DNA of 64,000 bases from Photobacterium sp. CCB-ST2H9 (GCF_023151555.2 NZ_CP100425.1:2418001-2482000); one strand, 5' to 3'. Shown: positions 38,452 to 50,186, counted from the first letter of the stretch. The notes: a model not told the origin generated them from the sequence alone. A program made the numbers and translations.

Positions 38452-39573
38452 ATGATCATCGGTGTGCCTAAAGAAATCAAAGACCATGAATACCGCGTTG
38501 GCCTTGTCACCAGTAGTGTCAGAGAGCTGGTTTCACTCGGCCATGAGGTTCTCATTGAAACCCAGGCCGGAGCTGGTATAGGGTTGTCCGATGCAGATTA
38601 TCAATCTGCCGGAGCAACCATTCTTTCGACTGCTTCAGAAGTTTTTACCAGATCAGAGCTGATTATTAAAGTAAAAGAACCTCAAGCCGTCGAAAGAGCC
38701 ATGCTTCGTGAAGGGCAAATCCTCTTCACTTATTTGCATCTTGCCCCTGATTATGAGCAAACAAAGGATCTGATTCAGAGCAAATCTATTTGTATTGCTT
38801 ATGAGACGGTCAAAAACCATAAAGGCCAGTTGCCTTTACTGGCTCCGATGTCCGAAGTTGCGGGCAGAATGTCGGTACAGGCTGCGGCTCAGACACTGGA
38901 AAACCCCCGGGGCGGCAGAGGATTGCTGCTCAGCGGTGTGCCAGGTGTGGAACCGGCCAAAGTCCTGATCCTCGGAGGGGGCGTCGTCGGCTCAAACGCG
39001 GCCCGGATGGCCATGGGCATGCGGGCTGATGTCACCGTACTCGATCGCAACCTGGATACCCTCCGGGCATTGGATTGTGAGTTTCAGGGTAAAGTGAAGC
39101 TGCTTTACTCAACCGACGACCTGATCGATCGGATGGTTCCCGAAGCCGACGTCATTATTGGTGCAGTCCTGATCCCCGGAGCCGCCGCTCCGAAACTGAT
39201 CACGGCGGAACACGTGAAGCAGATGAAACCGGGCTCTTGTCTGGTGGACGTCGCCATCGATCAGGGGGGCTGCTTTGAAACCTCGCACCCGACAACGCAT
39301 ACAGATCCGACCTATATCGTGGATCAGGTCGTTCATTACTGTGTGGCAAATATGCCGGGTGCCGTGGCCAGAACCTCAGCTTTCGCACTGAACAACGCCA
39401 CACTCCCCTATATCATTCAACTGGCCGGCAAGGGCTATAAGCAAGCTCTGCTGGATGACCCCGGTTTCCTTGCCGGGCTGAACGTGATTCACGGTAAAGT
39501 TACCTACCGCGAAGTCGCCGAAGCCTTTAATCTGCACTATACAGACCCGACCGTGGCCCTGAGTATGCACTAA
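38452..39573 (+). CDS. ald: alanine dehydrogenase
   Basis: NAD-dependent oxidative deamination of L-alanine to pyruvate and ammonium (reversible). The 373-residue protein starts [19 protein letters not shown] at ATG 38452, which has AAGGAG 7 bases upstream; an open extension to 38410 has no similarity. Family blocks are [20 protein letters not shown], the catalytic-region YLHLAPD with its His near 95, [11 protein letters not shown], the Rossmann [17 protein letters not shown] near 170-186, and [13 protein letters not shown]. Length equals the family norm (about 371-374). It is divergent from lrp, which probably activates or represses it. Confidence 0.97.
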   Translation: MIIGVPKEIKDHEYRVGLVTSSVRELVSLGHEVLIETQAGAGIGLSDADYQSAGATILSTASEVFTRSELIIKVKEPQAVERAMLREGQILFTYLHLAPDYEQTKDLIQSKSICIAYETVKNHKGQLPLLAPMSEVAGRMSVQAAAQTLENPRGGRGLLLSGVPGVEPAKVLILGGGVVGSNAARMAMGMRADVTVLDRNLDTLRALDCEFQGKVKLLYSTDDLIDRMVPEADVIIGAVLIPGAAAPKLITAEHVKQMKPGSCLVDVAIDQGGCFETSHPTTHTDPTYIVDQVVHYCVANMPGAVARTSAFALNNATLPYIIQLAGKGYKQALLDDPGFLAGLNVIHGKVTYREVAEAFNLHYTDPTVALSMH

Positions 39574-39603
39574 TGTGAATTTCAGAGCCCGAACTTCCCT
39601 TTC

Positions 39604-39634
39604 AGCGCTGAAAACTTTGTTTTTAGCGCTTTTT
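39604..39634 (+). terminator. terminator after ald
   Basis: AGCGCTGAAAAC / GTTTTTAGCGCT stem (one G-T pair) with a short loop, followed by TTTTC, about 30 bases after the ald stop. Confidence 0.85.
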
Positions 39635-39709
39635 CATTGAGTTTGTAACAGAGCTATGGTCTGCTCTTTCCTTACACCTGCAATTTCCCTACAATCGATG
39701 CCTTACTGA

Positions 39710-40696
<987 letters not shown>

Positions 40697-40792
40697 TACC
40701 GATGACTACGGCCGCGGCAATCGACTGCGGCCTGTTTACCTTCCCCCAATTGGGAAACCAGAATTCAACCAACCATACAGCGCTATTTCAAC

Positions 40793-42565
40793 ATGGATAA
40801 ACAATTACAGCGCGAGTTGACCAAGTGGTTAAAATCGCAAAGCAAGCTGGCCAAACCCTGGCTGATGCTGAGTGTGGGCCTGGGATTTCTGTCGGGTCTT
40901 CTCCTTATTGCCCAGGCAGGCCTACTCGCCACTATCCTGCAGCAACTCATTATCGAACAGACCGACAAACATCAGTTGCTTCCTCATTTTGCGGGATTAA
41001 TTGCTGTTGTTGCCCTGCGTGCTGCCTGCAGCTGGGGACGGGAAGTCGCAGGTTACCGCTGTGGCGAACAAATCCGCCTGCATATCCGGGAACTGATTAT
41101 CAACCGGCTGCATCAGTTGGGTCCGGCGTTCATTAAAGGACGTCCGGCTGGCTCCTGGGCAAGTCTGATCCTGGAGCAGGTTGAAGAAATGCAGGATTTC
41201 TTTGCCCGTTATCTCCCGCAAATGGCGCTGTCCGTTCTGATCCCGCTGGTGATTTTAGTCGCCGTGTTCCCGTTCAACTGGGCCGCCGGACTGATTTTCC
41301 TGGTCACCGCACCACTGGTTCCCTTTTTTATGGCCTTGGTTGGTATTGGTGCCGCAGATGCCAGCCGACGTAACTTTACAGCGATGCAGCGTCTGTCCGG
41401 GCACTTTTATGACCGCCTGCAGGGACTGGCGACACTGCGCCTGTTTAACCGTGCTGAAGCAGAAGCAGAAAACCTGCATGACGCCGCAGATACGCTGCGC
41501 AAACGTACGATGGAAGTATTGCGTCTTGCATTCCTTTCTTCTGCGGTTCTGGAGTTTTTTACGGCAATTTCGATTGCTCTGGTCGCCGTGTACTTCGGCT
41601 TCTCATTCATCGGTGAGTTAGATTTCGGCCACTACGGCCTGCCAATCACCCTGTTTACCGGCTTCTTTATCCTGCTGCTGGCGCCGGAGTTCTACCAGCC
41701 GTTGCGTGATCTCGGCACCTATTATCATGCCAAAGCACAGGCCATTGGCGCTGCAGAATCTATCGTGACTTTCCTGAATACAAAAGCGGATAACATGAGC
41801 CAGGGCGAGCAGCCGCTCGAAGCGCCTGAAACCATCAGTATCCGCCTGAACGATGTCAAAGTACTGAGTCCGCAAGGCCAGATACTGGCAGGGCCGCTGA
41901 GTTTTGACATTGAAGCGCACCAGCAGGTCGCGCTCGTCGGACCGAGTGGTGCCGGAAAAACCAGCCTGCTGAACGCCCTGCTCGGCTTCCTGCCTTATGA
42001 AGGCAGCATCCGGGTGAACGGTACAGAGCTGCGAGAAATCGATCCGGTTCAATGGCGTCAGGCCATCAGTTGGGTCGGACAGAATCCGCTGCTGATCCAT
42101 GGCAGTGTCCGCGACAACATTGTTTTAGGGAACCCGCAGGCCACGGACGAGCATATTCAGCAAGTCGCCGAAAGAGCCTTTGCCAGCGAATTTATCCAGC
42201 GCCTTGAACGTGGATATGATCACCCGGTGGGTGACCGCTCTGCCGGCTTATCCGTCGGACAAGCGCAGCGTCTGGCTGTCGCGCGTGCATTGCTGCAAAA
42301 CGGCAGCTTCTGGCTGCTTGACGAGCCCACAGCCAGTCTGGATGCCAACAGTGAACAACTGGTTCAGCAGAGTCTGAATCAGGCGACTCAGGGACAGACA
42401 GCGCTGATGATCAGTCACCGTCTGGACCAGCTCACCGAAATGGATAAAGTCCTGGTACTGGAAAATGGCCAGATCGTCCAGCAAGGCCATTTCAGCCAGA
42501 TCAGCCGGGAAGGTTTGTTAGCCGACATGTTATCGCACACTGATAAGAGGGATCTCGATGCGTGA
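40793..42565 (+). CDS. cydD: ABC transporter CydD, glutathione/cysteine exporter subunit
   Basis: One half of the heterodimeric CydDC exporter, which moves reduced thiols (and binds heme) and is needed for cytochrome bd assembly. The 590-residue protein has a six-helix type IV membrane domain (residues about 20-320) and an ATPase domain with Walker A VALVGPSGAGKTSLLNALLG near 382, signature LSVGQAQRLAVARALL (SVGQA variant) and Walker B FWLLDEPTASLD. It starts MDKQLQRELTKWLKSQSKL; the ribosome-binding site is weak. cydC overlaps its end by 8 bases. Placement after trxB joins thiol-redox genes. Confidence 0.97.
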   Translation: MDKQLQRELTKWLKSQSKLAKPWLMLSVGLGFLSGLLLIAQAGLLATILQQLIIEQTDKHQLLPHFAGLIAVVALRAACSWGREVAGYRCGEQIRLHIRELIINRLHQLGPAFIKGRPAGSWASLILEQVEEMQDFFARYLPQMALSVLIPLVILVAVFPFNWAAGLIFLVTAPLVPFFMALVGIGAADASRRNFTAMQRLSGHFYDRLQGLATLRLFNRAEAEAENLHDAADTLRKRTMEVLRLAFLSSAVLEFFTAISIALVAVYFGFSFIGELDFGHYGLPITLFTGFFILLLAPEFYQPLRDLGTYYHAKAQAIGAAESIVTFLNTKADNMSQGEQPLEAPETISIRLNDVKVLSPQGQILAGPLSFDIEAHQQVALVGPSGAGKTSLLNALLGFLPYEGSIRVNGTELREIDPVQWRQAISWVGQNPLLIHGSVRDNIVLGNPQATDEHIQQVAERAFASEFIQRLERGYDHPVGDRSAGLSVGQAQRLAVARALLQNGSFWLLDEPTASLDANSEQLVQQSLNQATQGQTALMISHRLDQLTEMDKVLVLENGQIVQQGHFSQISREGLLADMLSHTDKRDLDA

Positions 42566-44279
42566 TTTAATCCCTTACCTGAAACTGTACCGCCGGCACT
42601 GGTTCGGTCTGACACTGGGAATGCTGCTGGGCCTGGCGACCTTACTTGCCGCCATGAGCCTGCTGACCTTATCCGGCTGGTTTCTGGCCGCATCTGCGGT
42701 CGCCGGTTTGAGCATCGCCCGCGAAACGTTCAATTACATGCTCCCGGCGGCTGGCGTGCGTGGTTTCTCCATTGCACGAACCGCAGGTCGCTGGGGAGAG
42801 CGCGTCATCAGCCACAATGCAACGTTCAAGTTGCTGGCGGATTTACGAATCTTCTTCTTCCGCAAACTGACCCCGCTGATCCCGGGCCGTCAAACCAATC
42901 TGCGGGATGCAGATTTGCTGAACCGCCTGGTCGCTGATGTCGATGCGATGGATCATGTGTATCTTCGCCTGATCAGTCCGTTAGTAATTGGGGTGATAGC
43001 ACTGCTGGCAATCAGCGGATTTCTGGCCTGGTTTGATCCGACGCTGGGTCTTGTCCTTGGCTGTATCTTACTGACGCTGATGTTCACCCTGCCGGTAATT
43101 TTCTACAAATTAGGGCAAAAACACGGCGAAACCCTGACGCTGGCGAAAGCCGGATTCCGAATCCGTCTGCTTGACTGGATTCAGGGTCAGGCCGAGCTGC
43201 TTCTGTTCAATGCAGAACCGGATTACCGTGAACAGACACTCAATGAACAGAAGTCCCTGCTGCTGGCGCAACGCCGCATGGCCGGCCTGACCGGCATGGC
43301 AAGCGCGATGCTGATGCTGGCGACTGGCTGGACCCTGGTCCTGATGCTCTGGCTGGCTGCCGATGGTGTCGGCGGGACAACGCCAGATCCAATGATTGCC
43401 CTTGCCGCCTTCGCCACGATGGCCAGCTTTGAACTGATGATGCCTGTCGCCGGCGCATTCCAGTATCTGGGACAAACCCTGACATCGGCCAGACGTCTGA
43501 ACGAAATCATCCATGCTGAACCGGACACCCCGTTTGATCCCAACGGCCACCAGGCCAATGTGAAAGGTGATATCCGGGTCGAGAGCATTCACTTCACTTA
43601 TCACGGCAGTGAAAAAAGCGTCCTCAATCAGGTTTCCTTCACCATGACAGCCGGTGAAAAACTGGCGCTGCTGGGCCGTACCGGCTGTGGTAAATCCACG
43701 CTGCTGCAGTTACTGACCCGGAACTGGGACCCTCAGCAAGGACAGATTCTGCTGGATAATGTGCCTTTGGCTCAATGGCAGGAAGCATCGCTGCGCAACG
43801 CGATCAGTGTGGTCAGCCAGCGGGTGGATATCTTTAACGGCACGGTTCGTGAGAACCTGCTGCTGGCCAAACCTGAGGCCAATGATGAAGAACTTGCACA
43901 AACCCTGACTCAGGTCGGACTGCAAAAACTGCTGGAAGGCAATGGGCTGGATACCTGGCTGGGCGACGGTGGCCGCCAGATTTCCGGCGGTGAACGCCGT
44001 CGGCTGGGGATTGCCCGTGCCCTGCTGCACGATGCTCCGGTCATGCTGCTGGATGAACCGACAGAGGGACTGGATCGCCGCACGGAACAACAAATCCTGT
44101 CACTGCTGTTTGAACATATGGCGGAGAAAACCGTGGTCTTTATCACCCACCGCCTGGTCGGGCTGGAACAGATGGATCAGGTTTGTCTGATGGATGAGGG
44201 AGCCATCATAGAACGAGGCAATCACGCCTCACTGATGGCCCAGCAAGGCCGGTACAGCGAACTCTGGCAACGTATCTGA
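42558..44279 (+). CDS. cydC: ABC transporter CydC, glutathione/cysteine exporter subunit
   Basis: Partner of CydD. The 573-residue protein begins MRDLIPYLKLYRRHWFGLTL, has a membrane domain to about residue 320, and an ATPase domain with Walker A ALLGRTGCGKSTLLQLL near 375, signature QISGGERRRLGIARALL and Walker B VMLLDEPTEGLD. The start overlaps the cydD end by 8 bases, with GAGGG in the cydD coding sequence as ribosome-binding site, so the two are translated in tight coupling at matched levels. It is followed by a bidirectional terminator. Confidence 0.97.
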   Translation: MRDLIPYLKLYRRHWFGLTLGMLLGLATLLAAMSLLTLSGWFLAASAVAGLSIARETFNYMLPAAGVRGFSIARTAGRWGERVISHNATFKLLADLRIFFFRKLTPLIPGRQTNLRDADLLNRLVADVDAMDHVYLRLISPLVIGVIALLAISGFLAWFDPTLGLVLGCILLTLMFTLPVIFYKLGQKHGETLTLAKAGFRIRLLDWIQGQAELLLFNAEPDYREQTLNEQKSLLLAQRRMAGLTGMASAMLMLATGWTLVLMLWLAADGVGGTTPDPMIALAAFATMASFELMMPVAGAFQYLGQTLTSARRLNEIIHAEPDTPFDPNGHQANVKGDIRVESIHFTYHGSEKSVLNQVSFTMTAGEKLALLGRTGCGKSTLLQLLTRNWDPQQGQILLDNVPLAQWQEASLRNAISVVSQRVDIFNGTVRENLLLAKPEANDEELAQTLTQVGLQKLLEGNGLDTWLGDGGRQISGGERRRLGIARALLHDAPVMLLDEPTEGLDRRTEQQILSLLFEHMAEKTVVFITHRLVGLEQMDQVCLMDEGAIIERGNHASLMAQQGRYSELWQRI

Positions 44280-44289
44280 CCTGCATATC

Positions 44290-44319
44290 AAAAGGCTCTG
44301 ATGATTTCAGAGCCTTTTT
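44290..44319. terminator. bidirectional terminator after cydC
   Basis: AAAAGGCTCTGA / TCAGAGCCTTTT: 12-bp stem with a 5-base loop and T run, between convergent cydC (plus) and the glycine-zipper gene (minus). Confidence 0.92.
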
Positions 44320-44339
44320 CGTTGTGAGACGGGCAGAGA

Positions 44340-44804
44340 TTACGGATAGGTACGATCAACCCGAACGCCATCATCAAAATACAGGATACGGACATTATCG
44401 CCTGACTGGAAAAGCATATCCGGATCCACATCCTGGATCACATCCACCAGCTTCCCTTCTTCTGTTTTGATCAGCAGCTCGACCAGTTTATAGTGCCGGA
44501 TTGCCTGTCCGATGTCCTGCTGGCGGTACGCAACCCCAGCGCCAGCCATCGCGCCAATGGCGGTTGCAACTTCACGCCCGTGACCGCCACCAAACTGATT
44601 CCCGATCAAGCCCCCGACCACAGCCCCCAAAAGTGTTTCCCAGCCGTTATGACTGGAGTTGACCACTTCCTGCTGGGTAATATAACGTACAGTTTCCAAC
44701 TGGCCGAACACGACCTGATTCACTGGCCGGGCCTGATTGCGGTGATAAGGTGCAGCTTGCAACACCAGTGGAAACAGCAACACGAACAGTAACCACTTTT
44801 TCAT
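44340..44804 (-). CDS. glycine-zipper 2TM domain protein (exported)
   Basis: A 154-residue exported protein with a signal peptide (MKKWLLFVLLFPLVLQAAPY) and a glycine-zipper 2TM segment (LLGAVVGGLIGNQFGGGHGR, AIGAMAGAGVAY, about 60-100), then a C-terminal domain (LVELLIKTEEGKLVDVIQDV, GDNVRILYFDDGVRVDRTYP). It resembles the lipoprotein at 12837-13295 in layout but lacks a lipobox cysteine, so it is probably periplasmic or membrane-embedded. I chose ATG 44804, with GGAGA about 9 bases upstream; a TTG at 44819 is an alternative. It sits between cydC and divergent aat. Confidence 0.88.
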   Translation of the reverse strand: MKKWLLFVLLFPLVLQAAPYHRNQARPVNQVVFGQLETVRYITQQEVVNSSHNGWETLLGAVVGGLIGNQFGGGHGREVATAIGAMAGAGVAYRQQDIGQAIRHYKLVELLIKTEEGKLVDVIQDVDPDMLFQSGDNVRILYFDDGVRVDRTYP

Positions 44805-44834
44805 ACGGATTTTCTCCAACTAGATTGTATTTAT

Positions 44835-45539
44835 ATGGCTATATACTTGCCTGAGCTTGATCAGGTTGATTTAGAGTTTCCCCATCCCAATACCGCACTG
44901 GAAGATCCGAATGGTCTGCTGGCCTTTGGCGGCGACCTCAGTTCCCAGCGGCTCATCCATGCCTATCAGCAGGGGATTTTTCCCTGGTATGCCGAAGGGG
45001 AGCCCCTGTTATGGTGGAGCCCTTCTCCCCGTGCAGTCATTCTGCCCGATGTTTTCCAGCCCAGCAAAAGCCTGAAAAAATTTTTTCGCAAATCAGGCTA
45101 TCAGGTGACACTGAACCATGCCTGTCATCAGGTGATTGAGCAGTGTGCATACAGTCGTGGTCCGGATGCCACCTGGATCACGCCAGCCATGATTCAGGCT
45201 TACAAAAATCTCCATCAACTGGGCCACTGCCACTCCGTAGAAGTCTGGTTGCAAGGCCAGCTGATTGGCGGTTTGTACGGAATCAGCGTCGGTGCAGTTT
45301 TTTGCGGTGAATCGATGTTTTCTCTGGCTGATAATGCCTCAAAAATTGCGCTTTGGCATTTTTGCCGCCACTTCAGTGCCCACGGCGGCAAACTCATTGA
45401 TTGTCAGATCATGAACCCGCACCTGAACTCTCTGGGCGCACGAGAAATCGATCGTGACGCATTTTTGCAAAGCCTGGCCCAACTGAGATGCGCCATACTT
45501 ACAGCAGACTGTTACTCACCTCAGGTTATTACGTTGTAG
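44835..45539 (+). CDS. aat: leucyl/phenylalanyl-tRNA-protein transferase
   Basis: Adds Leu or Phe from aminoacyl-tRNA to N-terminal Lys/Arg (or Met) of proteins, creating N-degrons for ClpAPS. The 234-residue protein has family blocks FPHPNTALEDPNGLLAFGGD, GIFPWYAEGEPLLWWSPSPR, TWITPAMIQAYKNLH, and GGLYGISVGAVFCGESMFS. Length equals E. coli Aat (234). It is followed 7 bases later by bpt, which has a related function. The ribosome-binding site before ATG 44835 is weak. Confidence 0.97.
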   Translation: MAIYLPELDQVDLEFPHPNTALEDPNGLLAFGGDLSSQRLIHAYQQGIFPWYAEGEPLLWWSPSPRAVILPDVFQPSKSLKKFFRKSGYQVTLNHACHQVIEQCAYSRGPDATWITPAMIQAYKNLHQLGHCHSVEVWLQGQLIGGLYGISVGAVFCGESMFSLADNASKIALWHFCRHFSAHGGKLIDCQIMNPHLNSLGAREIDRDAFLQSLAQLRCAILTADCYSPQVITL

Positions 45540-45546
45540 GAACATC

Positions 45547-46236
45547 ATGAGCCTTCCCAGTATTCGCTTAGGTTTTACGCCCGTCATCAATTGCAGTTAC
45601 CTGCCTGAACAGCAAGAACAGTTGGGTGTCGTCGTTGACCACCGCTGGCTGACGACGTCCGGTTACGGCGCATTACTCGGCTGCGGTTTCCGCCGCAGCG
45701 GACAGGCTATCTATAAGCCGATGTGTGAACACTGTCAGGCCTGCACGCCATTACGGGTTGATTGTCAGAACTTTAGCCCGAGTAAAAGCCAGAAACGTCA
45801 GCTCAAACAACTGGATAGCTTTCACGCTGAGTTCAAATCCAAACTGGATGACAACTGGTTTCCGCTCTATGAAAACTATATCCGGAAACGGCACGTCCAC
45901 GGGGCGATGTATCCGGCAAACAGACAACAGTTTTTTGAGTTTTGCCAGGCGAACTGGATGGATACACGCTTTCTGCACCTGTATCAGGCGGGCCGACTGG
46001 TTGCGGTTGCTGTAACAGATTTTCTTGATCAAGCCCTGAGTGCAGTCTATACGTTTTTTGACCCCGAACATCCGCTCTCTCTGGGCACTTTATGCGTTCT
46101 GAAACAGATTGATTTCTGCCGGGAAACGGAACGGCGCTGGTTGTATCCAGGTTATCAGATTGATGACTGCCCTGCGATGAACTATAAAACCCGGTTCAAG
46201 CCCTACCAGAAGCTGGTCAAGGGGCAATGGCAGTAA
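45547..46236 (+). CDS. bpt: aspartate/glutamate leucyltransferase Bpt
   Basis: Transfers Leu from Leu-tRNA to N-terminal Asp or Glu. The family is related to eukaryotic ATE1 and was formerly annotated as arginyltransferase; the leucyl specificity was shown for Vibrio vulnificus Bpt. The 229-residue protein carries CSYLPEQQEQ, GFRRSGQAIYKPMCEHCQAC (cysteine-rich N-terminal block), NYIRKRHVHGAMYP and LYPGYQIDDCPAMNYKTRF. It lies 7 bases after aat, so the two form an operon that channels substrates to ClpS/ClpA encoded 3 kb downstream. E. coli lacks this gene. Confidence 0.95.
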   Translation: MSLPSIRLGFTPVINCSYLPEQQEQLGVVVDHRWLTTSGYGALLGCGFRRSGQAIYKPMCEHCQACTPLRVDCQNFSPSKSQKRQLKQLDSFHAEFKSKLDDNWFPLYENYIRKRHVHGAMYPANRQQFFEFCQANWMDTRFLHLYQAGRLVAVAVTDFLDQALSAVYTFFDPEHPLSLGTLCVLKQIDFCRETERRWLYPGYQIDDCPAMNYKTRFKPYQKLVKGQWQ

Positions 46237-46402
46237 AGCATTCGGCCGGTATATCTCGATCGCTTCTCTGCGAAAAGAAATGAAGTTTGCAACAAAAGCT
46301 GACAAAGAGAAGCTGCGAGGGTAAAATTGCGGGCCTAACTTTACACTTAAACAGTTTCAAGGCATTATCCGGCCCAATCAGAAGCATGGCACGGTAGCCT
46401 AA

Positions 46403-46630
<228 letters not shown>

Positions 46631-46638
46631 TAGTACTG

Positions 46639-46666
46639 AGCCAGAGACCAGTCATTCTGGCTTTTC
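46639..46666 (+). terminator. terminator after infA
   Basis: AGCCAGA / TCTGGCT 7-bp stem followed by TTTT, 9 bases after the infA stop. Confidence 0.7.
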
Positions 46667-46715
46667 TGCTGCAAACAACGCAGAACTCTCATTCCCTGTT
46701 GAAACAGGATGAATA

Positions 46716-46746
46716 AAAACGGGACCTGAAGGTCCCGTTTCTTTAT
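46716..46746. terminator. terminator between infA and clpA
   Basis: AAACGGGACC / GGTCCCGTTT stem with a 4-base loop; on the minus strand it is followed by a T-rich tract (complement of GAATAAAA), 28 bases past the clpA stop. It also reads as a terminator on the plus strand. Confidence 0.85.
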
Positions 46747-46773
46747 TCAGCGAATATGTCTTTCAGTGGAACA

Positions 46774-49038
46774 CTAGTGAGCCGGTTCCATTTCACTGCT
46801 GAAGTGGAAGTCCAGCGTACCGTCATCCCGCAGACCAACCCGTACAGACCCACCATTGACCAGACTGCCAAAGAGCAATTCGTTCGCCATTGGTTTTTTC
46901 AGGTTTTCCTGAATAACACGGGCCATCGGACGAGCCCCCATCGACTTGTCATAACCTTTGTTCGCCAGCCATTCACGTGCTTCGTTAGACACTTCCATGG
47001 ATACGCCTCTTGCATCCAGTTGTGCCTGCAACTCAACAATGAACTTATCGACGACCTGATTAATGACTTCTTTTTCAAGATGGTTAAACCAGATGATGTT
47101 ATCCAGACGGTTGCGGAACTCCGGTGCAAACACACGCTTAATTTCTGACATCGCGTCATGGCTGTGATCTTGCTGAACCAGACCAATCGATTTACGCACC
47201 GTTTCCTGCACACCCGCATTGGTGGTCATCACCAGAATGACATTTCGGAAATCCGCTTTGCGGCCATTGTTATCCGTCAGCGTCCCGTTATCCATCACTT
47301 GCAACAACAGGTTAAACACATCCGGATGGGCTTTTTCAATTTCATCCAGCAGCACCACTGAATGCGGATGCTTGATGACAGCATCCGTCAGCAAACCGCC
47401 CTGATCAAACCCGACATAGCCCGGAGGCGCACCAATCAGGCGGCTGACCGTATGGCGTTCCATATACTCGGACATATCGAAACGCAGCAGCTCAATGCCA
47501 AGAATCTTCGCCAGCTGAACGGTCACTTCCGTTTTACCTACCCCGGTCGGGCCGGCAAACAGGAAAGAACCGACAGGCTTGTTATCAGCCCCCAGACCAG
47601 CACGACTCAGCTTGATGACCTCTGTCAGTGCATCGATGGCAGGATCCTGACCAAACACCAGCATTTTCAGCTTGCCGTCGAGTTTTTGCAGCACTTCTTT
47701 GTCACTGGATGACACCGATTTCTCAGGAATACGGGCAATCCGGGCAATCATGGCTTCAATGTCGCTGACATTGATAGTTTTCTTACGCTTACTGGCAGGG
47801 GCCAGACGGCAACGTGCGCCCGCCTCATCAATCACATCAATTGCCTTATCCGGTAAATGACGCTCATTGATATATTTTGCCGACAGCTCTACCGCTGCAC
47901 GAATGGCTTTGTTGGTATAGCGCACTTCATGGTGTGCTTCATATTTGGGTTTCAGTCCCATCAGGATCTTCGTCGTGTCATCCAGAGACGGCTCAACAAT
48001 ATCAATTTTCTGGAAGCGACGAGCCAGTGCCCGCTCTTTCTCGAAAATATTGCTGTATTCCTGATAAGTGGTTGAACCCATACAGCGGATTTTACCGCTG
48101 CTCAGCAATGGCTTAATCAGATTGGCGGCGTCGACCTGACCACCGGAAGCAGCACCTGCACCAATAATGGTGTGGATTTCGTCAATGAAGAGAACCGCTT
48201 TCTCTTCTTTTTCCAGCTGTTTCAGAATCGCTTTGAAGCGTTTTTCGAAGTCGCCACGATACTTGGTGCCCGCCAGCAGAGAACCAATATCCAGAGAATA
48301 AATCACACACTCTTTAATAATGTCGGGAACCTGGCCTTCCACAATCCGCCATGCCAGACCTTCCGCGATTGCCGTTTTACCAACACCAGCCTCACCCACC
48401 AGAAGCGGGTTGTTTTTACGGCGGCGGCACAGCACCTGAACAGTACGTTCCAGTTCATGTTCGCGGCCAATCAACGGGTCAATCGCTCCCGCACGAGCCA
48501 GCTGGTTCAGGTTCGTTGCGAAGTTTTCCAGACGGTCTTCCCCGTTTTCTGCACGAGGGTCGTCTGAACTGACATCCGATTGGTTTAAATCATCATTGTC
48601 GCTGTCTTTGACCGTACCGTGAGAAATGAAATTCACCACATCCAGTCGGCTGATATCGCTTTTCTTCAGCAGATAAGCCGCATGAGATTCCTGCTCACTG
48701 AAAATAGCAACCAGTACGTTTGCGCCGGTCACTTCGCTGCGACCAGAAGACTGAACATGAAAAACGGCCCGTTGTAAGACACGCTGGAAGCTCAGCGTCG
48801 GTTGGGTTTCCCGGCTCTCATCATCCGCTGGGATCAATGGTGTTGTTTGCTCGATGAATGCATCCAGTTCTTTACGAAGGGTGTCCAGATTAGCCCGGCA
48901 GGCTAATAAGGCTTCCTGAGCAGCAGGATTCTCCAAAAGCGCCAGCAGCAGATGCTCAACTGTCATGAACTCATGGCGCTTTTCCCTTGCTCGTGCAAAA
49001 GCCCCATTGAGACTGGTTTCAAGTTCTTTGTTTAGCAT
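46774..49038 (-). CDS. clpA: ATP-dependent Clp protease ATP-binding subunit ClpA
   Basis: Hsp100 unfoldase that feeds ClpP, with ClpS directing N-degron substrates. The 754-residue protein has the N-terminal Clp repeat domain (about 1-145: [20 protein letters not shown]), two AAA+ domains with Walker A motifs [14 protein letters not shown] (near 214) and [14 protein letters not shown] (near 495), the IGL-type ClpP-docking loop ([13 protein letters not shown]) and C-terminal D2 small domain. Length is close to E. coli ClpA (758). It is downstream of clpS on the same strand with a 46-base gap. Confidence 0.97.
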   Translation of the reverse strand: MLNKELETSLNGAFARAREKRHEFMTVEHLLLALLENPAAQEALLACRANLDTLRKELDAFIEQTTPLIPADDESRETQPTLSFQRVLQRAVFHVQSSGRSEVTGANVLVAIFSEQESHAAYLLKKSDISRLDVVNFISHGTVKDSDNDDLNQSDVSSDDPRAENGEDRLENFATNLNQLARAGAIDPLIGREHELERTVQVLCRRRKNNPLLVGEAGVGKTAIAEGLAWRIVEGQVPDIIKECVIYSLDIGSLLAGTKYRGDFEKRFKAILKQLEKEEKAVLFIDEIHTIIGAGAASGGQVDAANLIKPLLSSGKIRCMGSTTYQEYSNIFEKERALARRFQKIDIVEPSLDDTTKILMGLKPKYEAHHEVRYTNKAIRAAVELSAKYINERHLPDKAIDVIDEAGARCRLAPASKRKKTINVSDIEAMIARIARIPEKSVSSSDKEVLQKLDGKLKMLVFGQDPAIDALTEVIKLSRAGLGADNKPVGSFLFAGPTGVGKTEVTVQLAKILGIELLRFDMSEYMERHTVSRLIGAPPGYVGFDQGGLLTDAVIKHPHSVVLLDEIEKAHPDVFNLLLQVMDNGTLTDNNGRKADFRNVILVMTTNAGVQETVRKSIGLVQQDHSHDAMSEIKRVFAPEFRNRLDNIIWFNHLEKEVINQVVDKFIVELQAQLDARGVSMEVSNEAREWLANKGYDKSMGARPMARVIQENLKKPMANELLFGSLVNGGSVRVGLRDDGTLDFHFSSEMEPAH

Positions 49039-49084
49039 AAGGCACCTCCCCTAAATACCACTCGAATTGGCGTGCCGGAAAAAG

Positions 49085-49405
49085 TCAGGCTTTTTCCATC
49101 GTACACAGTAGCGGATGTTCATGCTCTCTTGCATACATCATGACTTGAGCCACTTTGGTTTCAGCGACTTCGGCAGTAAAAATGCCGCATACTGCCTTCC
49201 CCTCATAATGCACAGTCAGCATCAACTGTGTTGCTCTCTCCAAGTCCATGGAGAAGAACTTCTGTAACACTTCTATCACAAAATCCATCGGTGTGTAATC
49301 ATCATTATTCAAAATCACTTTGTACATCGATGGCGGCTTAACCTGAGTGTCCTCCTCGTTCAGTACGTCTGACTCAGGGTTAATCCATTCACTTAACTTA
49401 CTCAT
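49085..49405 (-). CDS. clpS: ATP-dependent Clp protease adapter protein ClpS
   Basis: Binds proteins with destabilising N-terminal residues and passes them to ClpA. The 106-residue protein shows the adapter core [40 protein letters not shown] and a C-terminal [18 protein letters not shown]. The NNDDYT loop and the downstream hydrophobic pocket residues match E. coli ClpS (106 residues). It is the first gene of the clpS-clpA unit, divergent from cspD. Confidence 0.97.
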   Translation of the reverse strand: MSKLSEWINPESDVLNEEDTQVKPPSMYKVILNNDDYTPMDFVIEVLQKFFSMDLERATQLMLTVHYEGKAVCGIFTAEVAETKVAQVMMYAREHEHPLLCTMEKA

Positions 49406-49630
49406 AATCTCATCTTAGTCATATGTTCAATCGGTTGCTAGATTGCGACGGACAAAAAAGATTTCATCCAAATGTTACAAGTCGTGCTTGACTGTCTAGG
49501 TCTTTTTACTAAAGTGTACCTTGTAGTAGATACTATCTGCATCAAAATAGCATTTATATTCAACTCATGATAAAACTGTATTGTTATATAAATGCTAAAT
49601 GGAAATTGAATGCAAAGAGGGATGTAAAGC

Positions 49631-49855
49631 ATGGCAACAGGTACAGTTAAGTGGTTCAACAACGCAAAAGGTTTCGGTTTCATTTGCCCTGAAAACGGCG
49701 AAGGCGATATCTTTGCACACTATTCAACTATCCAGATGGAAGGATATCGCACACTCAAGGCAGGTCAACAAGTTAACTACACCGTTCAGACTGGCCCGAA
49801 AGGCTACCACGCCAGTGAAATTGTCCCCATCGATGCTGAAAGCGCCAGTAAATAA
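49631..49855 (+). CDS. cspD: cold-shock-like protein CspD
   Basis: A 74-residue OB-fold nucleic-acid-binding protein with RNP1 KGFGFICP and RNP2-like DIFAHYS. The sequence MATGTVKWFNNAKGFGFICP and the short C-terminal tail extending past the CspA fold match CspD, which in E. coli inhibits replication in stationary phase. The gene is divergent from clpS, as in E. coli. The ATG is preceded by AGAGGGATG about 12 bases upstream. It ends at a terminator. Confidence 0.93.
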   Translation: MATGTVKWFNNAKGFGFICPENGEGDIFAHYSTIQMEGYRTLKAGQQVNYTVQTGPKGYHASEIVPIDAESASK

Positions 49856-49885
49856 CATTTGCTGACACGTTTACATCACTTGATT

Positions 49886-49908
49886 AGGTGGGCACATGCT
49901 CACCTTTT
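49886..49908 (+). terminator. terminator after cspD
   Basis: AGGTGGGC-ACAT-GCTCACCT, 8-bp stem with one G-T pair, followed by TTT, 31 bases after the cspD stop. Confidence 0.75.
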
Positions 49909-50186
49909 AGTTCCCACTCCCCGCCAACCTTATTACTGACAAATTCATTTTTATTTTTTATTCCTTTTTCCAGGCTCAGCAATATTCTTACTGACCGATA
50001 AGTGAATAAAAGATGAATACAGCCATAAATCACAGAAAATTAACAAAGAAAAAACAACTTCACTGATTCATATTCTTTTACAGCAGTTATCCGGATGACG
50101 GCTGAAGTAATTATGGCTGATCTGTATAAAACAACACAATCCCTTCACCAGACTTTGATGCCATTTGTGAGCACGTTTTCCCAACA
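49909..50186. other. A/T-rich intergenic region between cspD and icd
   Basis: About 280 bases (about 390 between coding ends) with no gene seen between the converging cspD and icd. It is A/T-rich from 49930 to 50080 and has no ribosome-binding sites or repeats that I can support. Confidence 0.4.

Noticed and set aside
46631..46773. Serine tRNA gene between infA and clpA, as in E. coli
   Set aside because: No cloverleaf, T-loop sequence or CCA end is visible; the gap holds two terminator hairpins only.
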